This document shows, piece by piece, positions 56,563 to 64,000 of a DNA stretch of 64,000 bases (position 1 is the stretch's first letter; the number at the start of each line of letters is the position of its first letter). The position numbers and the translations under genes are program-made. The stretch spans positions 434,001 to 498,000 of the forward strand of contig JAGMVK010000018.1 in NCBI GenBank assembly GCA_020747065.1, in the 5' to 3' direction. The notes beneath the pieces are model-generated. The model made no database searches and had not been told where the DNA came from. It saw only the letters and a list, made by a program, of their open reading frames with translations. This DNA is from Cadophora sp. MPI-SDFR-AT-0126. Lineage: Eukaryota; Ascomycota; Leotiomycetes; Helotiales; Ploettnerulaceae.

Positions 56563-56711
56563 AGAATTGGTTGTTATGAAGAATGAAGACATTTGCAAAT
56601 CAATGGAGGAGTGCTGCCCGATCTTTCAACTTGTATCTATACCGCATCTTTCTTGATCAAATTCTGGTATCGTTGAGTTACTTGGAAACATTTCATTTTG
56701 ATCTTGTACCC

Positions 56712-57977
56712 CTAAAGCTCACTCTTGACAGCTTCAATATCTTCAGAAACCCTCTCCCCTCGACATTTCTCTGGTAGCCAACAATTTCCCATGCCTTCTT
56801 GCCTGCGTTTTGCAAGCTCAGCTGCCCCTATTGAGGTGGCGAACAGGAAGTACTCGGAATGATTCGAGACGGGTGCAAAGTGGATATCGAAACCCAAGGG
56901 TAACTCTGCCATTGAGAGCGCGTTCTTGATGGCTTGGATAAAACGAGGATCAGAGGCACTCTCTCCAGTCAGCATGAGTCTATCGAGTCGACTCGATCCA
57001 GCAAAATCACGAATCCGTTTTTCCACTCGGTGCCAGTATTCCCCCTCGCTTGAGCCTTCCACCAACAGTTGAGCATTTCCTAAGTCAAGATCGACGAAAG
57101 TGTTGCCACAATAGCTTCGCCTGACAGTGTTCGCTCCTCCGAGTGCAGCAGTCAGCGCGCTTTGGCTGTAGTCGAGTTGTAGTATCTCCAGATAAGGTGC
57201 GTGGCGTTCTTCTACCGTACACTCGTATGCATTCGTGTAGATCTTGCACAATCCATCCCCATAGCCGGCTGAGGCAGCAGCCATGGACGTCAGCTCGTTG
57301 AAAAAGAAGTTGTCCTTTTCTGCTACTAAATCCTCCATTCTCAAATAATCAAAAATATCGCCAATTTCTTGCCTCGTCAGACGGACCCGATCTGGCGATG
57401 ACATAGCAGCGCCTTTCACTCGTCGTCCCAGTTTCGTTTCGGCTTCCCGCCTTAGCTTGGTCGCCATATTGGCCAAGGTCTTGACTTCTGGGGTTGAGGG
57501 TAGCCACAAAAGCTTTTTGATGAACCTGACTATATGGAAACGGATCCATAAAGATTTCCCTTTATTCTCTGACTCGTCGACGCCTGGAGGTGGCCTGCTG
57601 CCGTCGTGCATTCGCTTGATAGGACTCGTGGCTAAGTGCTCCATCAATGCTATGTAGTCCGCTGGTGCTGCGACCTGCGCAACAGGAGCGATGGTGCCGT
57701 TCTCATACTTGATAGAAACCGTACTATAATAAATGAGGATCAGCTGGATGGCCTCTTAAGATTCGTGAAATGTGGTGAAGACACACCCGTAGCTCATCTC
57801 GAGCGCGAATCCGACGCCAGGAGCGATCAACCTGGTCTTTGACGGACACGAGCATCTTTTCAAAGGGCAAATAAATATCGGTTCGTAATGTTTCGTTTCC
57901 GTAGACACCAAGTCAATTTCAGCTACCGCCAAGAGAGTGACGGATAGAAGAAGAATAAAACTAGGCACTGGCCACAT
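56712..57977 (-). CDS. Secreted or ER Hsp70-like (actin-fold ATPase-like) fungal protein
   Basis: Exons 57787-57977 and 56712-57723 encode 400 aa; the 63-bp intron has GTGTGT and TAG ends. A signal peptide covers about residues 1-20 (FILLLSVTLLAVAEIDL). After it comes PGVGFALEMSYGTVSIKYEN, which resembles the phosphate-1 loop of the Hsp70/actin fold. About 230 residues later the C-terminal lobe motif LDRLMLTGESASDPRFIQAI corresponds to the adenosine loop (GG.S..P.v). The end TSIGAAELAKRRQEGMGNCW is a motif I associate with a lineage-specific family of fungal Hsp70-like proteins. The canonical DLGTT-type loop is degenerate, so ATPase activity is doubtful. No substrate-binding domain. Function unknown. 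Confidence 0.68.
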
Positions 57978-59291
57978 AGTGTGGGATATGAAGACAGAGT
58001 TGCTCTCAAGCTACTAGAACGGTCGAACCTGACTTGATCTGGATGATTTGATAGGTGGAGGGGGTCGTCGAGGGATGTGACTTGAATGCCGAGGAGAGTG
58101 GCGGATTTCGATTGTTGGCTCGTTATGATGCTAGAATATTAACAGTGCATGTGAGCGGTATGAGTCAAAGCAGCGTGCAGAAGAGACTGCATTTATTTGC
58201 AGAATTATGCACGCTATTAGTTGCCAGAGAGAGAGAGAGAGCTAGCATGAGGTAGAAATAACTCAGGATGCGAGGTTCTCGGTATTCGTAACACGTGTGT
58301 CTTGTATGTTGGACTCAGCCTACCAATCAGTGGGCATGCACGACCAAATTGCAACAACCGATTCCAACAGATGGGATAAGACGATTTAGCGCCAGGCCCC
58401 ATCACATGTTGGGTGTAACCACACTTCAATCCTGCACTTTCTCTCAAACTTCCGTTTTCGTAATCCTTTCACATTAGCCTCACGTTTGTATTTATGGTAG
58501 AGATTGATACAATCATAGACCGTTGGGCTTACGAAGACAAGGGCCGGGAGAACAACAATCCCAACTGCACGAGTTGGAAGCCAGATAAACGAGACAGCTT
58601 TGAATCCACCACGACCCTTCATGCAGCCCATCAACCTTCTTCAACGATGGCCTGTACAGCCACATAATGTTTTAAGGCGAAGGAAGGACACGTTGCGATT
58701 TCAGGTTATAATGATGCCTACCCAGGCCTACGACCTACCAACCCTTGGTACAGGAAGTTGGAGTAGGATATAACAAGTCAGCTACTTGGCTCAATACCGA
58801 GACCTTGTTCATTCACTAAACTGTCTACCTATGCGTAAGTCAGCGAAATGACTGCATGGCTGTCATTGTAAGCTCCAACAGTTCCTGGCGGCGGATTCTG
58901 CGGCCCTGGTACAGTCAATATACAGCACCCAGGCTGTGCAGATTGATGAGAGAGAATGACAATTTTATCACATAAGAGGAGACCAACACATTCCATAGAA
59001 CCAGAACTGAAACGGATTTCTCATGGTAAGCCAGGCTATGTAAGATCCATGGCGTTTGCAAAGTATCAACAGCCAGATCCTCAGACCGTCCTGTAGACCA
59101 ACTTCGAAAGTTCCAACAAACACGACTGATACGGGTATGTATGAATTTCTCATTTTGAGGAAGGCTACCGCTGTGGCCAAAGATCGGGGATATATCATTG
59201 CTGGGAGGACGAGCTGTAAGAAAGCTGATTTGAGTACGAACTCGCCCGGAATTCACATCAAACCCAACCACATCGGTAGCGCTTGGTCATC
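57978..59291. other. Intergenic 1.3 kb
   Basis: Contains a dinucleotide (AG)8 at about 58226-58241. Two minus-strand frames, 58386-58631 and about 58968-59230, each contain a hydrophobic segment (IVVLPALVFVSPTVYDC; LVLPAMIYPRSLATAVAFL), but no family is recognised and neither is called a gene. Confidence 0.4.
58226..58241. repeat. (AG)n microsatellite
   Basis: About eight AG dinucleotides in a row in intergenic DNA. Confidence 0.8.
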
Positions 59292-61353
59292 ATGCAACTT
59301 GTTCATATTATCGTTCTTGCCTGTGCATTCCACAGGGTGACACAAGTTCTGTGTAAACCTACCTCAGTGAATGCTAAATACACCTTCCACAAATTTAACG
59401 ACGTTTCCGACCCAGATTCGGGGAGCACGACCTCGATTCAAGTGAAGGACATCGCTTCGCTCTACAAGCGTACTGTGGTAGGGCTGTACAGCAGACAACT
59501 AGGGACAGTCATTGAAGACGGAATTCCTCGGACCTTCTATGAAACAAAAAGCTGCGGGAGTGATCAAGACCCTAAAAGCTTTGGGTCAAAGATTATTGCA
59601 GCTTGGGATGAGGCAAAGAAGTTGGCTCTGGCTCAGACAACTGCAAGATTGGACTACGACTTCGGTAAAGTTCATACGCAGTGGCTTGGGAAGGACTGGG
59701 ATGGCTGGGGATATTTCTACGACTACAAGAGGATCATTGCAGGTAAGAAGGTCACAGTTTTGTTTCCCGTTTCGTTGGCGCCCGTCCCTGATAGAAGCTT
59801 TGACAGACAATCTCAACAATCTCCGAAAAGTTTTTAGTACCAACAGCTTCCCATCCCACGAGTATATATACTGGTACTGTTACGATTACGCCAACAAGTG
59901 TGATCCAGGGACAGTTGCATATTCATGGTCATCATTTTATATTGGATGGAGGAACCACTACACTGCATTCTGTCCGATCTTCGAGAGTATCTGGACTCTT
60001 GATGATGCCATTAGGAACGCCGAGAGTAGTTACCACAGACAACGAATAATGGAAAATTTCGAGACCAATAGGGGCCAAGTTATGCTCCACGAAGTGTATC
60101 ACTATACTGGTCAGTAGTTGAACACTCGAAGTTGACTCCTATCATCATTTGGTGGATTAGTCTTCCATAAGGCACTGCTGATCAATCTAAATTTTGCAGT
60201 TGTGTCAAACCCACGGACCGGAGATTATGCGTATAGAGCCGATGCTAGCTGGAACATTTCGAGGGACGGGGGAACTTGGTGGGCATTCGAAAACGCCGAC
60301 TCCTATGCACTGGATGCAGTAGCCATCTATGTACAGCAACATTTCAGTCAAAGCGAACCGCCAATCCCTCAAAGATATTACAAAGACACGGCCGAGGCAA
60401 GAAATATTGACCTTCCCCCAGCTCCTGAAAATCCTGGAGCTAGCCGGCAACTAGTCTTCGCCGACACACCGCCAGGCTGGTCCGGAGCGCAGGTGGTTGA
60501 GCTGAATCCAGACCCTTCATTTTGGACTGAAGCTGTGAGAGAAGGCTTACCGCCGCTAGGTCAGGGGCTCGATATTGCTGCAGAGGTGTTTGGCCCAACA
60601 GGATCTCCTCCGGGACCACTCTCCACCTTGAAAGCCACCACAGTGCCTGCACCACCACTTCTCGCTACCAAGACAACAGAACTTCACCCGCCTGTCGCCA
60701 CAGTTCCCTTGAAGCCAATTCCCGAGCCAATTTGCGCTACATTTGGAGTACCTTTCCCACAGCCACCTGTTGAGGGTTATATTGACGGCCTATGCCACGC
60801 AAAACCCTTTTATCATTCTCTCATCGTCCCACCCATCTCGTTTGGCACAGGGACCGCCGACGATGGACGTGGCAAGGTTCTAGGAGTTACTGATGTGTAC
60901 AATTTACCAAACACAGGCGACAAGCTTTACATTGGAGTGATGTTCGATAAAACTGGGTGCATAGGTCATTCCGAGTTTGGCAGGGGCCAAAACGATGATG
61001 AAAGTTTCAATCAGTGTAAAGCAAGGTTCAGCACTGCACTGAATGGATGTCAAACTGATACCAGGACTGCAAAACTTGGAGGTGTCGTCAAAGAGGGTTG
61101 CTTGGAGTACATAATTACCGCACGAAAAGGCACCGACCCTGCGCCGTTCGACGTAAATGAGTGGTGGAAAGGACAGGGCGAATTCAAGTGTAAAGAGACA
61201 GATGTCAGTACTCTTGGTGGCGACTCGAGCATCTTGAAAGGGACATGCACTTGCTGGTTCGACGGGTATGAAGCTACAACCGACACTTTCAAGATGCCCC
61301 CAAGCGGGAGCTGCAACGATGCAAACAGTGCTGAGCTATTCACGAACAATTAG
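59292..61353 (+). CDS. Secreted HExxH metallopeptidase-like protein with Cys-rich C-terminal region
   Basis: Exons 59292-59742, 59807-60109 and 60200-61353 encode 635 aa; the introns are 64 and 90 bp. A signal peptide covers about residues 1-22 (MQLVHIIVLACAFHRVTQVL). The zinc motif HEVYHYT (His245, Glu246, His249) lies exactly at the end of exon 2. The downstream ENADSYALDAVAIYVQ offers Asp285 as third ligand, as in aspzincin/M35-like fungal enzymes. A Pro-rich linker of about 90 residues follows (APPLLATKTTELHPPVATVP). The C-terminal region of about 210 residues has several Cys and the motif FNQCKARFSTALNGCQTDT with KLGGVVKEGCLEYII, a module I associate with the tails of fungal secreted hydrolases. 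A secreted peptidase is plausible but unproven. Confidence 0.8.
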
Positions 61354-61699
61354 TGTATCGGAAGGATTTGCAGCGAAATTTAGGATAGAAGATAAGACTG
61401 GTTTTGATAAAGACAAGGCTACCTGTTGGGTGGGTGACGTGGCATTTATGATCTTGCTTTTATCAGAGGGTCGGTGTTTCCTTTGGGCATTCATATACTA
61501 TCGAATTCTTGAATTCTTGACCAATTCAAGATTACACATATCATGTGACCCACTGAACAGGAAATTGATAGAAAAAAGAATCCCCGCCGCAGGAGCACAC
61601 GCGGCTTTACTCTTAGGATCCACAACACACGAATATGGAGATCGGCTCTGAAAATCAGCTTTGATCAACCCACAGTTAGAATTCGATTCCACCAGAAAT
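61354..61699. other. Intergenic
   Basis: 3' side of the metallopeptidase-like gene and upstream of the small conserved gene. Nothing else recognised. Confidence 0.45.
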
Positions 61700-62155
61700 A
61701 TGGAAATACCCGTCTATAAGATCAAATACACTCTTGCAATTCCAGACCCATTCATGAACCAACCTCGACATCATACCGTTCTCTTTCTCCCAGTCCCGTC
61801 GCATCCTTCTGGTAGCGGCACCATCCACCATGTTATCGGCGATTTGGTCTCTGGCATGAGCTATGCCTGCCGCTTGGAGCCGAAACCTGAGTCCGTCGAT
61901 ACATTTTATTCAAGAGAACTTCTTGGTCATGTTAATGAGGATGACTACCCCAAAGCATTCGAGGACATCTTGAAGAGGCTGGATCCCCCTCCAATGCAGA
62001 GAAGATTTAGTACAAAGACCATGAGGATTGAACAATGCAAGCCAGATGGCAGTTGGTACGAGGAGGGAGAAGTGAAGGGTCGTACGTGGAAGTGTGCCGA
62101 GTGGATTGACGAGAAGGCGGTTCCTGCGTTGATTAAAGCGGGGTTGTTGAAATGA
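61700..62155 (+). CDS. Small conserved fungal protein of unknown function
   Basis: Single exon, 151 aa from ATG 61700 (MEIPVYKIKYTLAIPDPF). The conserved pattern is HTVLFLPVPSHPSGSGTIHH, VIGDLVSGMSYACRLEPKPE, FYSRELLGHVNEDDYP, RIEQCKPDGSWYEEGE and KCAEWIDEKAVPALIKAGLL. I recall a widespread family of ascomycete proteins with exactly this spacing (GSGT.HHV.GD; CxEW...A.PAL..AGLL), without assigned function. No signal peptide or membrane segment. It is cytosolic by default. The tail and length look complete. Confidence 0.78.
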   Translation: MEIPVYKIKYTLAIPDPFMNQPRHHTVLFLPVPSHPSGSGTIHHVIGDLVSGMSYACRLEPKPESVDTFYSRELLGHVNEDDYPKAFEDILKRLDPPPMQRRFSTKTMRIEQCKPDGSWYEEGEVKGRTWKCAEWIDEKAVPALIKAGLLK

Positions 62156-63332
62156 GAAAGAGATGATCAGGAATTTGGTAACCTAATCCCTTGAATACCG
62201 TATCAAAGACCATCATTCAACACCCGATTTCAAGAGATATGTGATAAACCATCGAAGCAAGTGAGTGAACAAGCAACTTCCTCCTTCAGCTCTCCAAGTT
62301 TTCAGCCTCGATCCAAACCACCCATAGATCTACCTCGAATCGGACACCAGCAGCAGGGCCACAACTTCACTGAGTCTCCTGTCGAATTATTTTACCAACG
62401 ACTCAAGGTCTCAGATGTTTCTCGACACAATCACTTGGCACCCGGCTCTGCAACCAATGTTGGATAGATTTCCCAACCCACACGATGTAATCAGGCTCAG
62501 TGGCTCCCTCATCGAGTCTCTGAACATCTACATAAGCCAGTGCTTCTACTGCTGTCTGCTCTTCCTCCCCACCGGTGATCAGGCCCACGTCGAGGTACTG
62601 CTTCTCGTAGGGCCAGGGAACAACCCCAACGTATCGTGCTTTTTCTCCTTCTTCTGAGAGACGATACAGAGATCCCTATACAATATAACCTGGAGATGGA
62701 ATAATTAATGCATATGAGGTGGAATTAATCATCCATTGCAGTCTTTGGAAATGTGAGACAGACGCAGAGGCATCCCGGGAATCGCTGCCCCATAGTGACA
62801 GGGGACAGATTAAACGAATAGCCCAGGTAAAGGGTAGTGTCTCATTCTGGACCCGACATTGTGAAATGTGAGGGACTGTTTATTGAAGCTTTAAATTTTT
62901 TAAATGATTTTCCTAGTTAGCTTCTTGATAAGGTTGATGGGAGTTCCCGTTGCGCCGAGGAATCGTACGAAAGATACAGGGTATGCGCTACTTTATCACC
63001 ATGCTTCCGACTCGCTAAGCTCGGGCTCGCAAAACAAACAGTGCAGGCGAGAAAGTAAAAATTGACCCTGTGACAGAATAACTTCGTAGGGCGAAAAAAA
63101 AGAAGGAGCATTTTCTGCGAGCAGTTCACCACCCTAATCGCGAGGATCAGGGGTGGGCAAGTCATGATTGGCTCCGTTGCCGAAGGCTTGCAGGAGGCGG
63201 GATTCATCACAGCCTCTCTTTCAGGCACGCATCATCGAGAATCATCAGTCCTTTTACAGCAAGATTACGAAGTAAAGACTTCTGACCTGGCTTGAACGAG
63301 TGGCATCTCAAGTCTGAAACGCGTTGCCGATA
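62156..63332. other. Intergenic
   Basis: Upstream region of the HET gene. Short frames at 62261-62657 show no family resemblance. A GCGCC/CTCGC-rich block lies at about 62995-63060. No gene. Confidence 0.45.
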
Positions 63333-64000
63333 ATGCCTCTCTCCGTGCTCTACACATCTCTCGACCCAAACGAAATACGACTCATCTGCCTCCAGCCTGG
63401 AAATACGGACAGCATCGTCTGTGATCTCAAACGCGCTTCTCTATTGGAAAGCCCCAGCTATGAAGCTCTTTCCTACACTTGGGAACTCGATGATCCAACA
63501 CCCGACAAGCATCTCTTCTCAATTACTTTATCTGGCAGGACGTTCTCCGTGGCGGCTAATCTCTATTCTGCGCTCACACATCTGCGACAAAACGAACCTC
63601 GCATCCTTTGGATTGATGCAATATGTATCAACCAAGACGATCTTTTGGAACGAGCCCAGCAAGTCCGCATCATGAGCAAGATTTACTCTTCGGCGAGCAG
63701 AGTACTGATCTGGCTGGGAGAAGAAGAACCCACCGACAAACTAGCGTTCGACAACCTGCGGGATTGGAATGAGCGCCTAAAGTCCCCTGAGGTTGCAAGC
63801 AATCTATCTGCGCACGTATGGAAGGTCGATCTTGCAGAGCTAGACACCCCTGCCTGGACTGGTCTTGGTTCCGTGCTATCTCGACGCTGGTTCCGACGTC
63901 TCTGGGTGATCCAGGAGGCTGTAATGGCCGAAAAAGCAATTGTAATCTGCGGGTCTCAGACTGTGGACTGGGAAGTTTTGGAAACAGTTCTCTATCATTT
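63333..64000 (+). CDS. Heterokaryon-incompatibility (HET) domain protein, 5' part
   Basis: Open from ATG 63333 (MPLSVLYTSLDPNEIRLICL) to the right edge, over 220 codons without a stop. HET blocks are clear: SYEALSYTWELDDPTP, ILWIDAICINQDDLLERAQQ, VRIMSKIYSSASRVLIWLGE and LSRRWFRRLWVIQEAV. HET proteins trigger regulated cell death when genetically different hyphae fuse and are numerous in filamentous ascomycetes. The C-terminal part lies outside the window, so its partner domain (ankyrin, WD40, NACHT or none) cannot be told. Confidence 0.93.
   Translation, partial: MPLSVLYTSLDPNEIRLICLQPGNTDSIVCDLKRASLLESPSYEALSYTWELDDPTPDKHLFSITLSGRTFSVAANLYSALTHLRQNEPRILWIDAICINQDDLLERAQQVRIMSKIYSSASRVLIWLGEEEPTDKLAFDNLRDWNERLKSPEVASNLSAHVWKVDLAELDTPAWTGLGSVLSRRWFRRLWVIQEAVMAEKAIVICGSQTVDWEVLETVLYH

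Overview
The window is nuclear DNA of a filamentous ascomycete (Pezizomycotina). The evidence is the short 47-100 bp introns with GTRNGT donors, CTAAC/CTGAC branch points and NAG acceptors, together with typical fungal families: DUF3425 bZIP factors, Zn2Cys6, HET, DUF1996, MIM1 and SMYD-like SET proteins. An AT-saturated retroelement relic carries stop codons that look like repeat-induced point mutation (RIP). I cannot name the species; a Leotiomycete is only a guess.

Layout. 1-5135: a RIP-ruined LINE on the minus strand that continues off the left edge. 5490-6701: SGT1 co-chaperone. 7390-8861: monocarboxylate-type MFS transporter. 10024-11777: bZIP/DUF3425 factor. 12964-13310: relic of an S41-type peptidase. 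13769-15772: ankyrin protein. 17323-18786: class III CoA-transferase-like protein. 19282-20531 and 21423-22184: two proteins sharing an unrecognised C-terminal domain.

About 22.3-38.5 kb is the most interesting part. It holds an adenylate-forming CoA-ligase pseudogene, a second bZIP/DUF3425 factor, a Baeyer-Villiger-type flavin monooxygenase (BVMO), a sugar-type MFS transporter, an alpha/beta hydrolase, two divergent short-chain dehydrogenases, a second BVMO with 11 exons, and a divergently transcribed small Zn2Cys6 protein. An SDR (alcohol to ketone), a BVMO (ketone to ester or lactone) and a hydrolase (ester to hydroxy acid plus alcohol) form a coherent ketone-degrading or ketone-modifying route. 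Several promoters in the cluster carry copies of GCTGACTCG, or its GTCAGC core, which suggests co-regulation, possibly by the resident bZIP. The substrate cannot be told from sequence.

38.5-43.9 kb is a long stretch with no gene I can support. The right part is housekeeping and accessory: a secreted DUF1996 protein (43929-46013), mitochondrial insertase OXA1 (46887-48509), MIM1 (48958-49498), a p47/Shp1-type UBX cofactor (49861-51241), an intact SET-domain protein (53877-54827) with a decayed tandem copy (about 55501-56562), a secreted Hsp70-like protein (56712-57977), a secreted HExxH metallopeptidase-like protein with a C-terminal extension (59292-61353), a small conserved fungal protein (61700-62155), and a HET-domain gene cut by the right edge.

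Exon models were built by hand from splice consensus, reading-frame continuity and family similarity recalled from memory. No database search or transcript evidence was available.
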